This document shows, one piece after another, positions 34,690-43,727 of a stretch of 64,000 nucleotides of DNA (its first letter is position 1; every line of letters begins with the position of its first letter). The stretch comes from UBA1240 sp045599185 (GTDB lineage: Bacteria; Spirochaetota; Spirochaetia; Treponematales; Treponemataceae). Location: positions 1 through 64,000 of the forward strand of contig JAZRVO010000006.1 in assembly GCA_045599185.1 (NCBI GenBank). Direction: 5' to 3'. A program made the position numbers and the translations under genes. The notes under the pieces were generated by a model. The model did no database searches. It was given only the letters and a program-made list of their open reading frames with translations, and was not told the DNA's origin.

Positions 34690-35850
34690 ATGAAAAAAAT
34701 ATGGGTAATTTTTGTCTTTTCAATGGTTTGTTTTGCTGTTTTTGCCAAGGAAAGCCAGCAAAATAAAAAATACACGCTTTTTGAATATATCGCCTGGAGA
34801 GGCGACTTAACCTTTGAAGAAGTTCCGCTGAACGAACTGGACAGCGTTATTTTTTCTCTTCTTTCCTATGTGGATTTTGACGGCATTATCCCGAACCAAG
34901 GAGCAATTTCCCTGCACGAGGCTTCTCACCGTTATTTTGCCGCCGAAAACCGTTACAGCAACCCGGACAAAGACTGGGACATCTGGCAGGCCTGCCTGCG
35001 GACACTGGAACAGGCGGCGCATACAAAGCGTTTTGGCAGCGTAAAATTGAGAAATTACGTAAACAGCATTGAACGCGAAAGTACCAAGCAGTTTTCGGCA
35101 GTGGTTTTTACGCTTTCGCCGGTTTTGCACTACGTGGCTTACCGCGGCACGGACAGCACTTTGATTGGCTGGAAAGAAGACTTTGACATGGCAACAAAAG
35201 TTCTGGTTCCGTCGCAAATTGAAGCCAGTGAATATTTGTCCGCCTGCATGAAAAACCTTGAGGGCAATTTTTACATTGGCGGTCATTCAAAAGGCGGAAA
35301 CCTGGCAGTTTATGCCGCTGCAAACCAGAATGAGGACATGCAGAAACGCATTAATTCCGTGTGGAATTTTGACGGCCCTGGATTTGCGGCAAACCCGGAA
35401 ATGGTGGAAAAAGCTGAATTGATAAGCTGGAAAACATTCACATTTGTGCCGGAATCTTCAATTATAGGCATGCTTTTACGCAGCACAAAAAATTACGTGG
35501 TTGTTGCCAGCGATGACGCACTGTTTTTTCAGCATGATGCGTACAAATGGCATATTGAACCATGCCGCTTTGTGCAGATTGACGATGTTTCGCGCTTTAG
35601 CCAGGTTACGGACAGTACGATTCAAAACGTGCTTTTTGAAATGACGGACGAACAGATTGAAGAAGTTGTAAACATTATTTTTAATGCCGCAGAAAATGCC
35701 GGGCTGCATACGGTGCAGGAATTAAATGCAAACAAAATGAAATTTGCCGCTGCCGTTGCCAACGAATATGCAAAGTCTGGTAAGGAAACACAGGCCAGCG
35801 TAAGGAAAGTTCTGGATATTATAATTGAATCGTTGCAGCAAAAACGCTAG
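34690..35850 (+). CDS. Exported DUF2974/Mbeg1-like alpha/beta hydrolase
   Basis: A 386-residue protein with a signal peptide (IWVIFVFSMVCFAVFAKES). The lipase-type nucleophile elbow GGHSKGGNLAVYAA and the oxyanion region VAYRGTDSTLIGWKEDF match the Mbeg1-like/DUF2974 hydrolases. Most members I know of are cytoplasmic, so the signal peptide is unusual. The catalytic Asp is probably in WNFDGPGF and the His in FFQHDAYKWHIE. Its substrate could be a lipid or ester. GAGGT before ATG 34690 fixes the start. It is followed 67 bases later by another exported protein. Confidence 0.82.
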   Translation: MKKIWVIFVFSMVCFAVFAKESQQNKKYTLFEYIAWRGDLTFEEVPLNELDSVIFSLLSYVDFDGIIPNQGAISLHEASHRYFAAENRYSNPDKDWDIWQACLRTLEQAAHTKRFGSVKLRNYVNSIERESTKQFSAVVFTLSPVLHYVAYRGTDSTLIGWKEDFDMATKVLVPSQIEASEYLSACMKNLEGNFYIGGHSKGGNLAVYAAANQNEDMQKRINSVWNFDGPGFAANPEMVEKAELISWKTFTFVPESSIIGMLLRSTKNYVVVASDDALFFQHDAYKWHIEPCRFVQIDDVSRFSQVTDSTIQNVLFEMTDEQIEEVVNIIFNAAENAGLHTVQELNANKMKFAAAVANEYAKSGKETQASVRKVLDIIIESLQQKR

Positions 35851-35917
35851 CCGTTTGGCTGCAAATGCCTGAAAACTTAAAAAATTCAATAACCGTAACA
35901 ATTTTTAAGGAAAAGAA

Positions 35918-37105
35918 ATGAAAAGAACAATAATTTTTGCAGGTTTTTTACTTTTGCTGGTATTTCCGGTTTTCGCCAAATCGGGCAGACCTTTTGCGGA
36001 CAAGGGTAAACTTGCCCTTGCTTCTGAATCAACGCCTTCAATTTACCAGAGCTACTGGCCTTTTATACAGATGATTGGACTTAGCGCCACCCAAACCGAA
36101 TTGAACGACAGGCAGACGGTTATGGTTTTTCGCCGCCACTACAGCGAAATTACCAGTGGCAGCGAAGTTGGCATAAAAAACATTCTGCCGGAAAATCCGC
36201 AGCGGTTTAAAACTTTTACCGCAAGCGACGGACTTGCCTATAAAGTGCCGGATATTGTCAGCATGTCTTCTCTTTTTGGTTTTTTGCAGAACGCACGGGA
36301 TACGCAGATTGACGTGCGCCTGCACCTGCTGATTAACCAGAACACTACGCCAAATTATTTTTTCTATAAGGATTATGACACGGCAAAACCATTGGCAAGC
36401 CCGGAAGAAATGAACGCACGCCTTGAATGGTACGTAAGCACCATAATTGAATATGTAATAAACTGGCAGAAGTACTGGAGCAAGGCGCGCAATGTGGTAA
36501 GTTCAATTGACGTTATAAGCGAGGTTTTTAGTGACGACGGTACGCTGCGAAGCGGTGCCAGCAGCATGTGGGCGCGGCTTTATGGTGACGAAAGTTTTGC
36601 CGTTAACGCCTTTGTTTATGCCACAAAATACGCCGGCGACCATTTTGAACTTTGCTACTGCGACTATTCGCTGGATTTGCCCGAAAAGCTGAACGCGGTT
36701 TTGAACCTGGTGGAACGGATACGTGATGCCGGTGGAAGAATTGACCAGATTGGCATTACTTCGCATCTGGCGGTAGACTGGCCGGAATATGAACCGTTTT
36801 TTAATTCCGTAAAAACACTTGCGGAAAAAGATTTGAAAATATTCTTGCAGAATCTGGATTTTGACAGCGTGGAAGGAAGGGAAAGTGAAAAGGCTGTTTG
36901 CGAAAGTTATTACAGTTTTTTAACGGAATGCCTTAAAAACAGCCGGTACATTTACGGCATTTCTTTCCGGGGCTTTAAAAAAGAACCCAAACAGCAGTTT
37001 GTCGATTTGTGCGAAAACCCGCTTTTTGAAAATGATTATTCCTGCAACAGTGCCTTTTACGAAGTTATAAGGGCTGCAAAAGATTTTTCTCAAACCGGCC
37101 GCTGA
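35918..37105 (+). CDS. Exported GH10-like protein that has lost the catalytic nucleophile
   Basis: A 395-residue protein with a signal peptide (IIFAGFLLLLVFPVFAKSG). Its middle and end follow a GH10 xylanase: IDVISEVFSDDGTLR (normally DVVNEA, so the acid/base Glu is kept but the preceding Asn is Ser), FELCYCDYSLDLPEKLNAV, and IDQIGITSHLAV. At the nucleophile position, usually ITELD, the sequence is LQNLD, so Glu has become Asn. It should therefore not hydrolyse xylan by the normal mechanism and may be a binding protein or have a new role. AAGGAAAAG precedes the ATG. It may share a unit with the gene at 34690. Confidence 0.75.
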   Translation: MKRTIIFAGFLLLLVFPVFAKSGRPFADKGKLALASESTPSIYQSYWPFIQMIGLSATQTELNDRQTVMVFRRHYSEITSGSEVGIKNILPENPQRFKTFTASDGLAYKVPDIVSMSSLFGFLQNARDTQIDVRLHLLINQNTTPNYFFYKDYDTAKPLASPEEMNARLEWYVSTIIEYVINWQKYWSKARNVVSSIDVISEVFSDDGTLRSGASSMWARLYGDESFAVNAFVYATKYAGDHFELCYCDYSLDLPEKLNAVLNLVERIRDAGGRIDQIGITSHLAVDWPEYEPFFNSVKTLAEKDLKIFLQNLDFDSVEGRESEKAVCESYYSFLTECLKNSRYIYGISFRGFKKEPKQQFVDLCENPLFENDYSCNSAFYEVIRAAKDFSQTGR

Positions 37106-37278
37106 AAACTTGCAGTTTGTGCCGTTTATTATTGAACAGAAACAGCTGAAAGGCATTTTTCAGTAATTTTCCAAAATGTAAAAATCCTTCTGCTTGCACA
37201 AAAGGGCAGGCGTACTTTGCAGCAAACAAAAATGCATTTGTTGAACAGTACGCTTGCTTTGTGGTAAAATACCGCATT

Positions 37279-38127
37279 ATGAATTCGACTTATGTATTAA
37301 CAATTTCCTGTGCAGACCAGAGCAGTATTATTGCTGCCGTTACCGGCTGTTTGGCACAAAACGGCTGCAACATTTTAAACCTTGCCCAGCACACCGCAAC
37401 CGACATAAACATGTTTTTTTGCCGGATTAAATTTGAAGCAACCGACAGTTTTGATTTAGAAGCTTTCAAGAAAAGTTTTGCTAAATTGGAAGAACAATAT
37501 AAACTTACCTGGAACGTATTTGACATGTCAAAAAAGAAGCGCGTGGCAATTCTGGTTTCAAAAACCAGCCACTGCCTTTACGAACTTCTGCTTAAATACG
37601 CCGACGGCGAACTCGACTGCGAAATTCCGGTAATTATTTCCAACCACCCGGATTTGGCACACGTTGCAACTTCCTTCCATATTCCTTTCTTTCAGGTTGA
37701 CCCTAAAAAAGGCAAGGCCGAATACGAAGCCGACCTTAACGAAATTCTGGCACAGTACGACATTGAACTGGTAGTTCTGGCGCGTTACATGCAGGTAATG
37801 AGTGCTGATTTCTGCGAAAAATGGAAACACCGCTGCATTAACATTCACCACGGATTTCTGCCGGCTTTTCAGGGCGCAAAACCTTACCATCAGGCATGGA
37901 ACAAGGGCGTAAAAATTATTGGTGCAACCGGCCATTTTGCAACTCAGGATTTGGATCAGGGGCCGATTATTTATCAGGATGTTATACGCGTAAACGACAC
38001 GCGCTCAATTGACGAGTTTATACGCATGGGTAAAGACGTTGAACGCCGCGTTCTGTACGAAGCCGTTCGCCGCTATCTGGCACATTCAATTTTCTTTTAC
38101 CAGTCGCGCACATTTGTAATTGAATAG
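37279..38127 (+). CDS. purU: Formyltetrahydrofolate deformylase
   Basis: A 282-residue enzyme that hydrolyses 10-formyl-THF to THF and formate. An N-terminal ACT domain (TYVLTISCADQSSIIAAVTG) is followed by the formyltransferase-like domain with VLARYMQVMSADF, INIHHGFLPAFQGAKPYHQAW and the catalytic GATGHFATQDLDQGPI. The length matches E. coli PurU (280). The start is ATG 37279: TTGAAC, 18 bases, TAAAAT and eight bases precede it, with no ribosome binding site, so it is probably leaderless. Confidence 0.95.
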   Translation: MNSTYVLTISCADQSSIIAAVTGCLAQNGCNILNLAQHTATDINMFFCRIKFEATDSFDLEAFKKSFAKLEEQYKLTWNVFDMSKKKRVAILVSKTSHCLYELLLKYADGELDCEIPVIISNHPDLAHVATSFHIPFFQVDPKKGKAEYEADLNEILAQYDIELVVLARYMQVMSADFCEKWKHRCINIHHGFLPAFQGAKPYHQAWNKGVKIIGATGHFATQDLDQGPIIYQDVIRVNDTRSIDEFIRMGKDVERRVLYEAVRRYLAHSIFFYQSRTFVIE

Positions 38128-38177
38128 TCTGTAATTTTTGCAGGCAAAATATTTTAAGGTATTTTAAATGCCGTAAC

Positions 38178-38226
38178 GCGAACCGGCGTGCAGTTGAAAA
38201 ATTGTATGCCGGTTCGCTTTTTTTTT
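38178..38226 (+). terminator. purU terminator
   Basis: GCGAACCGGC and GCCGGTTCGC form a 10-pair stem, then nine T. Confidence 0.9.
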
Positions 38227-38404
38227 GCCGCAAATGGTTTTAAATCCGGTATTCCGGCTGCTGAATTGCGGCAAGTATTAATTTGGCTTCAAAATGTGTG
38301 CAAAATTGTAATTTTCGGAACTGACTGCACAAAACCACCTTGCGAAATTTATAAGATTGGAAGAAAATGGTAAAAAGCTTTTTATAAAGTTTTTTTACAG
38401 CTTA

Positions 38405-38472
38405 ATTTCTGAGTTTTATATGAACGGTAAAAAACCGTTACGAAGTTCGTTTCATAAAAACTCGGGTATTTA
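38405..38472 (+). repeat. Shrunken copy of the inverted-repeat element (copy 4)
   Basis: ATTTCTGAGTTTTATATGAAC and GTTTCATAAAAACTCGGGTA are inverted repeats closely like the ends of copies 1-3, here only about 25 bases apart (the centre holds GGTAAAAAACC). The internal AAAAGACAT block is missing. It lies in the leader of the NhaC gene. Confidence 0.55.
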
Positions 38473-38480
38473 GCTTTTCA

Positions 38481-38527
38481 TTTTTCAGCTGTTTTGCCGC
38501 TTTAACTGGCGTAAAAAAGCTGAAAAA
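38481..38527 (+). promoter_or_regulatory. Hairpin in the NhaC leader
   Basis: TTTTTCAGCT and AGCTGAAAAA form the outer stem; GCC/GGC and TTTT/AAAA continue it inwards. It ends 28 bases before the ATG. Could regulate the antiporter; no T run after it. Confidence 0.4.
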
Positions 38528-38554
38528 CAAACATTTTTTGCGGGGTTTTTCAAA

Positions 38555-40063
38555 ATGACAGGAACATTCTGGTCTTTGGTACCGGCTGTAGTGGCAATTG
38601 CCTTGGCTTTAATCAGCAAGGAAGTTTATTCTTCGCTTTTTATTGGTATTTTGCTTGGCGGCCTGTTTTATGCCGGTGCTTCTTTTTCCGGGTTTTTGGA
38701 CCATGTAGTTGGCGACGGTTTTATTGGCCAGCTTGCAGATGCCTACAACGTGGGCATTTTAATTTTTCTGGTAATTCTGGGCATTATGGTTGCCTTAATG
38801 AATAAGGCCGGCGGTTCTGCGGCTTTTGGCAACTGGGCAAAAAAACACATAAAAACCAAGGTTGGTGCCCAGCTTGCAACCATTTTTTTAGGTATTTTCA
38901 TTTTCATTGACGATTACTTTAACTGTCTTACAGTTGGTTCGGTAATGAAGCCGGTAACCGACAAGCACGGCATTTCAAAGGAAAAGCTTGCCTATCTTAT
39001 CGATTCAACGGCCGCGCCTATCTGCATTATTGCGCCAATTTCTTCGTGGGCGGCAGCGGTTGCAGGCTTTGTAACGGAAGGTGAAAATGGTATTGCTCTT
39101 TTCATCAAGGCAATTCCGTACAATTTTTATGCACTTTTTACAATTGCAATGATGTTTGCCGTTGTAATGCTTAAATGCGATTTTGGTCCAATGGCAAAAT
39201 TTGAAGCTTTGGCACAAAAAGCCGACGATTTGCATGACAGCAAAAACAAGGTTACTGGCAAAGGCACTGTTGTAGATTTGATTGTTCCTATCATCGTTTT
39301 GATTATTTCCTGCGTAATTGGAATGATTTACAGCGGCGGCTTTTTTGGCGGCGATGCAAACGGAAACTTTGTGGAAGCTTTTGCAAACTGCGATGCTTCC
39401 GTAGGTTTAACGATGGGCGCATTTATGGCGCTGATTATTACCCTTGTAATTTACTGTATCCGCGGTACTTTGCCTTTTAAGGCCTGCATGGAATGCGTGC
39501 CGGAAGGGTTTAAGGCAATGGTTCCGGCAATTTTAATTTTAACTCTTGCGTGGACACTGAAAAGCATGACCGACGCGCTTGGTGCAAAAGAATTTGTCGC
39601 AGGCCTTGTACAAAGCGGCGCAGCCGGTTTTATGAATTTCCTGCCGGCACTGATTTTTGTTATTGCGGCTTTTCTGGCTTTTGCAACCGGCACAAGCTGG
39701 GGCACATTCGGCATTCTTATTCCAATCTGCATCGCGGTTTTCCCAAATGCAGGCGATTCATTGCGCATCATTTCAATTTCAGCCTGTATGGCCGGTGCAG
39801 TTTGCGGCGACCACTGTTCACCAATCAGCGATACCACAATTATGGCTAGCGCCGGTTCTCAGTGCAACCATGTAAACCATGTTTCAAGCCAGCTGCCTTA
39901 TGCGCTAACGGTTGCGGCGGTTTCTTTTGTATGCTACATAATTGCAGGTTTCATCAAAAATCCTGTCCTTCCGCTTATCCTTGGCATTGGGGCAACAATT
40001 GCAATTCCTTTTGTTGTGCGCAAGGTAAATGCAAACAAAGTTCAGGTTGCAGTTGAAGAATAA
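38555..40063 (+). CDS. NhaC-family Na+/H+ antiporter
   Basis: A 502-residue protein with about twelve membrane segments. The start FWSLVPAVVAIALALISKEVYSSLFIGILLGG and the stretch FIDDYFNCLTVGSVMKPVTD are characteristic of NhaC-type antiporters, as are TGTSWGTFGILIPIC and CGDHCSPISDTTIMASAGS. It probably exports Na+ in exchange for H+ (or takes part in organic-acid exchange like related members). It is a single gene with a complex leader containing two hairpins. The ribosome binding site is weak (GGGG). Confidence 0.9.
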   Translation: MTGTFWSLVPAVVAIALALISKEVYSSLFIGILLGGLFYAGASFSGFLDHVVGDGFIGQLADAYNVGILIFLVILGIMVALMNKAGGSAAFGNWAKKHIKTKVGAQLATIFLGIFIFIDDYFNCLTVGSVMKPVTDKHGISKEKLAYLIDSTAAPICIIAPISSWAAAVAGFVTEGENGIALFIKAIPYNFYALFTIAMMFAVVMLKCDFGPMAKFEALAQKADDLHDSKNKVTGKGTVVDLIVPIIVLIISCVIGMIYSGGFFGGDANGNFVEAFANCDASVGLTMGAFMALIITLVIYCIRGTLPFKACMECVPEGFKAMVPAILILTLAWTLKSMTDALGAKEFVAGLVQSGAAGFMNFLPALIFVIAAFLAFATGTSWGTFGILIPICIAVFPNAGDSLRIISISACMAGAVCGDHCSPISDTTIMASAGSQCNHVNHVSSQLPYALTVAAVSFVCYIIAGFIKNPVLPLILGIGATIAIPFVVRKVNANKVQVAVEE

Positions 40064-40107
40064 ATACCTTTCAGTTGAATGAATTGAATTAAAAACTGAA
40101 AACCAGA

Positions 40108-40145
40108 AGGCGCAGAAACTCCTTGCAGTTTTTGCGCTTTTTTTT
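40108..40145 (+). terminator. Terminator after the NhaC gene
   Basis: AAGGCGCA..AACT pairs with AGTT..TGCGCTTT, followed by eight T. Confidence 0.8.
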
Positions 40146-40261
40146 GTTCTTTTTGAAAATTAACAGGTATAAATTATTTTCTTATAACAAATTATTATCT
40201 TCAGCTTGTTGAAATTTAACGTTTTTTTGTTTAAATTATTACTTTACAAATTGGAGATTTT

Positions 40262-41620
40262 ATGTTTAAAAATGCAGAACTTTTTGAAAGCGCGCCGGTT
40301 CCAAAAGCCGTGATGAAACTGGCACTGCCAACCATTCTTACAATGCTTGTAAACGTTTTTTACAACATGGTTGACACTTTTTTTATTGCCCGTACAAACG
40401 ATCCTAATCAGGTTGCAGCCGTTAGTCTTGCAACACCGGTTTTTCTGTTTTTAATGGCGGCGGGAAACATTTTTGGTATTGGCGGCAGTGCCTATCTTTC
40501 GCGTTCATTAGGCGAAAAAAAGCATGAAAGGGTTGCCCATATTTCGGCCTTTTGCTGTTATGGCGGCATTGCAGTAGGTTTGGTAATTGGTGCAATATTT
40601 CTGCTTTTTACGGAACCGCTGCTTATGCTTTGCGGTGCCAGCGTAAACACACTGGGCTTTGCTTCTGACTACTTGCGGTGGATTGCCTATGGTGCGCCGA
40701 TGGTTGTTTTGGGCGTTGCCTTCAGTAATATTGTGCGCGGCGAAGGGGCGGCAAAAACTGCAATGTTTGGGCAAACCATTGGTATGGTTGTAAACATTGT
40801 TTTAGACCCGATAATGATTCTTGGAATGAACCTTGGTGTAGCAGGTGCTGCAATTGCAACGGTAATTGGTAATATTGTTACCTGCGTTTTTTATGTAATT
40901 TACATTTTAACCAGTGGCCGAACAATGCTTTCCCTTAATCCTGCCAAAGTCAGTCTGGGCGATGGCATTTTCAGCAATGTTTTTGCAATCGGCACTCCTG
41001 CATCGCTGAACAACGTATTGATGAGCCTTTCCAACATTATGATGAACAATTTTCTGGCCGGTTATGGCGACGTTTACGTTGCTTCAATGGGAATCGCCGG
41101 AAAGGCGAACATGTTCATCGTTTTCATTATGCTTGGGCTTGCTTTTGGCGTGCAGCCTTTGGTTGGCTACAGTTTTGGTGCAAAAAATTACAGGCGCATG
41201 AACGAAGTAGTGCGATTTACCAGTTTTGGAAACCTTATAATTGGTTCTGTTTTAACAGTCGTTTACTTTTTCTTTTCGGCACAGATTGTCGGTGTTTTCA
41301 TTAAAGACGCGGAAACCGTAAAATATGCAATTTTGATGGTGCGCGCCCTGCAGCTTAGTATGCCTGTTCTTGGCATTCTGTTTGTTTTGAACAATACTTT
41401 TCAGGCAATGGGAAAGGCTTTGCCTTCACTTATTCTTTCTGTCAGCCGTCAGGGACTGGTTTTTGTGCCGCTGCTGTTTATTACCCGTGCAATCGCCGGT
41501 CTTAACGGCATCATTTACTGCCAGGCCATCGCAGACGTTTTTTCAGTTACAATGGCTTTGATCATGTTTCAGTTTATGAAGAAGGCTTTTGTAGAACCGG
41601 CTGAAAAAACTGAAGAATAG
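40262..41620 (+). CDS. MATE-family efflux protein
   Basis: A 452-residue transporter with twelve membrane segments. PKAVMKLALPTILTMLVNVFYNMVDTFFIAR at the N-terminus and IGTPASLNNVLMSLSNIMMNNF in the second half are the two repeat openings. QPLVGYSFGAKNYRRM resembles the cation-binding region of the family. It is distinct from the MATE gene at 28093, with less than obvious identity between them. GGAG seven bases before the ATG. The exported compound is unknown. Confidence 0.92.
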   Translation: MFKNAELFESAPVPKAVMKLALPTILTMLVNVFYNMVDTFFIARTNDPNQVAAVSLATPVFLFLMAAGNIFGIGGSAYLSRSLGEKKHERVAHISAFCCYGGIAVGLVIGAIFLLFTEPLLMLCGASVNTLGFASDYLRWIAYGAPMVVLGVAFSNIVRGEGAAKTAMFGQTIGMVVNIVLDPIMILGMNLGVAGAAIATVIGNIVTCVFYVIYILTSGRTMLSLNPAKVSLGDGIFSNVFAIGTPASLNNVLMSLSNIMMNNFLAGYGDVYVASMGIAGKANMFIVFIMLGLAFGVQPLVGYSFGAKNYRRMNEVVRFTSFGNLIIGSVLTVVYFFFSAQIVGVFIKDAETVKYAILMVRALQLSMPVLGILFVLNNTFQAMGKALPSLILSVSRQGLVFVPLLFITRAIAGLNGIIYCQAIADVFSVTMALIMFQFMKKAFVEPAEKTEE

Positions 41621-41692
41621 AATTATTAGAATTTTTAGATAAATTTGACATTTCTATATTGCATACTTTTTCTATTTATGCCATTATAGACG

Positions 41693-41756
41693 GGTCAGCT
41701 ACTGAGGCACGAAGCTATCTCTCTCCGGCTTCCCCTTGGTGGCTGACTTTTTTTTT
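41693..41756 (+). ncRNA. Candidate 60-base hairpin RNA
   Basis: GTCAGCTACTGAGG can pair with CCTTGGTGGCTGAC without a break over 14 positions (several G-U), with an inner GAAGC/GCTTC stem, and ends in nine T. TTGCAT (41659-41664), 17 bases, CATTAT (41682-41687) would start transcription at the stem itself. A TTGACA also occurs at 41645. Either a free-standing small RNA or an unusually elaborate terminator/leader between the flanking genes. Confidence 0.5.
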
Positions 41757-41845
41757 GCGGTTCTTTTAACTTGACAACAGAAAGCGCCCATTTTACAATC
41801 TGTTAATACATTTCTTAAACGTTAAAAAATATTAAGGGAATTTAT

Positions 41846-42760
41846 ATGAAACCAACACTTTTAGTTCTTGCAGCCGGAATGGGCAGCCGTTACGGTGGCG
41901 TAAAACAAATTGATTCCATTGGTTTGCACAATGAAACCTTGCTTGATTTTGCTACTTTTGATGCAAAACGCAGCGGTTTTGGCAAGGTTGTTTATATTAT
42001 TCGCAAAGACATTGAAAAAGATTTCAGGGAACGCCTTTTTGACCGCGTTGCTAAGAATTTTGACGCTGAATATGTTTTTCAGGATCCTAAAAAATGCTTT
42101 ACAAGTGAACAGATTGCAAAACAGTCGCCGGAGCGCAAAAAGCCCTGGGGCACAATGCATGCGGTTCTTTGTGCAGAAGACGCAATAAAAACGCCTTTTG
42201 CCGTAATCAATGCGGACGATTATTATGGTCGCGAGGGTTTTGAAACTATTGGCAAATATCTTTCCGGTCTTGATAATTCCAGCACGGAACATGCAATGGT
42301 TAGCTACCAGCTTGCCAATACAATGAGCAAAAATGGTACGGTTTCTCGCGGCGTGTGCCAGATTGAAAATGGTCTGCTTGTTTCCATGTGTGAACACACT
42401 AAAATTGGTTTTGAAGGCGATAAAATTATCAGCCAGCTTGAAAGCGGCAACGTTGAGTTTACCGGTAAAGAAAGCGTTTCAATGAATTTCTTTGGTTTTA
42501 CGCCAAAAGCTTTTGAAGGTTTTCACCTTTACTGGGACGATTTTGTTAAAAACAACATTGAAAGTGAAAAAGCTGAAGGCTTGCTGCCGGTTGCAGCCGG
42601 TGTAATTGTAAATAAAAAACTGGGCACCGTAAAAGCCTTTACTTCTACCGAAAAATGGTTCGGAATGACTTATCCTGAAGACCGCGCTTCCGTAAAAGAA
42701 TCAATTGCTGAAAAAATAAGGACCAATTATTACCCGGAACAGCTTTGGGAAAAACAGTAG
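41846..42760 (+). CDS. Sugar-nucleotidyltransferase-like protein
   Basis: A 304-residue protein with a nucleotidyltransferase fold. LLVLAAGMGSRYGGVKQ is the NTP-binding signature, with INADDYYG holding the metal-binding Asp pair. It lacks the left-handed beta-helix of GlmU and the length of full pyrophosphorylases. The substrate cannot be told; a sugar-phosphate activated for envelope polysaccharide is likely. AAGGGAATTT precedes the ATG. A bidirectional terminator separates it from deoD. Confidence 0.85.
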   Translation: MKPTLLVLAAGMGSRYGGVKQIDSIGLHNETLLDFATFDAKRSGFGKVVYIIRKDIEKDFRERLFDRVAKNFDAEYVFQDPKKCFTSEQIAKQSPERKKPWGTMHAVLCAEDAIKTPFAVINADDYYGREGFETIGKYLSGLDNSSTEHAMVSYQLANTMSKNGTVSRGVCQIENGLLVSMCEHTKIGFEGDKIISQLESGNVEFTGKESVSMNFFGFTPKAFEGFHLYWDDFVKNNIESEKAEGLLPVAAGVIVNKKLGTVKAFTSTEKWFGMTYPEDRASVKESIAEKIRTNYYPEQLWEKQ

Positions 42761-42793
42761 AAACTTTTTGAACGCTAGTTTTTGAACCATGCG

Positions 42794-42826
42794 AAAAAGC
42801 CCTTTCTTTTTAGAAAGGGCTTTTTT
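42794..42826. terminator. Bidirectional terminator
   Basis: AAAAAGCCCTTTCT and AGAAAGGGCTTTTTT around TTTT, between convergent genes. Confidence 0.9.
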
Positions 42827-42831
42827 ATCGT

Positions 42832-43539
42832 TTAGTCTGCAATTGCTGCTTCAAGTGCAATTTTAATCATATCGTTAAATGTGGTTTGTCGTTCTTCCGG
42901 GGTGGTTTCTACGTGTGTTGCCACGTTGTCAGAAATTGTAAGAACAGCCAGTGCCTGACGGCCGTATTTTGCCGCAAGGGTATAAAGTTCTGCTGCTTCC
43001 ATTTCTAGAGCAAGAACACCGTAACTTGCCCACAGTTTCCAAGCTTCTGTTTCTTCGTAAAAAAGGTCGCTGGACAGTACTGAGCCAACTTTTACGGAAA
43101 GGTTCTGGGCTGTTGCTGCATCGTATGCGTTTTTCAAAAGCATAAAGTCCGCGGCAGGTGCAAAATGCATGCCCTTAAAACGGTGCGTGTTAATTGCAGA
43201 ATCGGTGCAGGCGGCACTTGCAAGAATAATGTCCCTTACTTTTGTGTCGGCACTTACGCCGCCGGCCGTACCAACGCGAATAGCTTTTTTAACGTCGTAA
43301 AATTTAAAAAGTTCAGTTACGTAAATTGAAAGGGAAGGCTGACCCATACCCGTGCCCTGAACAGACACCTTTTTGCCTTTATAAGTTCCCGTAAATCCCA
43401 GCATTCCGCGCACCTGATTGTAGCAAACAGGATTTTCTAAAAATGTTTCGGCAATATGTTTGGCACGCTGCGGGTCGCCTGGTAACAGTACGGCTGGTGC
43501 AATGTCGCCCGGTTTTGCATTATTGTGTGGTGTTCCCAT
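42832..43539 (-). CDS. deoD: Purine-nucleoside phosphorylase, DeoD type
   Basis: A 235-residue enzyme cleaving purine nucleosides with phosphate for salvage. MGTPHNNAKPGDIAPAVLLPGDP is the DeoD opening, RVGTAGGV the phosphate site, ALEMEAAELYTLA the ribose-binding Met-Glu, and TISDNVAT carries the catalytic Asp. The length matches E. coli DeoD (239). GGAGGA directly before ATG 43539 fixes the start; the TTG four codons earlier is part of the binding site. Confidence 0.95.
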   Translation of the reverse strand: MGTPHNNAKPGDIAPAVLLPGDPQRAKHIAETFLENPVCYNQVRGMLGFTGTYKGKKVSVQGTGMGQPSLSIYVTELFKFYDVKKAIRVGTAGGVSADTKVRDIILASAACTDSAINTHRFKGMHFAPAADFMLLKNAYDAATAQNLSVKVGSVLSSDLFYEETEAWKLWASYGVLALEMEAAELYTLAAKYGRQALAVLTISDNVATHVETTPEERQTTFNDMIKIALEAAIAD

Positions 43540-43611
43540 GTTTTCCTCCAAAAATCAAAAAAAATTGAAAAATAATCTTTTACAATTATAAAGCATAAAA
43601 GTTAAAAAGGA

Positions 43612-43661
43612 AACGGCGAAGACAGAACACGCTAATCAATGTTCTGTCTTCGCCGTTTTTT
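43612..43661. terminator. Perfect 18-pair hairpin upstream of deoD
   Basis: AACGGCGAAGACAGAACA and its exact complement, loop of ten bases, T6 on the plus strand and TTTCCTTTTT on the minus. No plus-strand gene ends here. On the minus strand it would lie in or before the deoD leader. Confidence 0.6.
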
Positions 43662-43680
43662 ACGGTTTGTAAAACTTATA

Positions 43681-43711
43681 AAAAAAAGGATGCTGTGAAG
43701 CATCCTTTTTT
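43681..43711 (-). terminator. Terminator of the LysM lipoprotein gene
   Basis: AAAAAAGGATGCT and AGCATCCTTTTTT around GTGA, 17 bases past the stop. Confidence 0.88.
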
Positions 43712-43727
43712 GGAAATTACTTACAAA

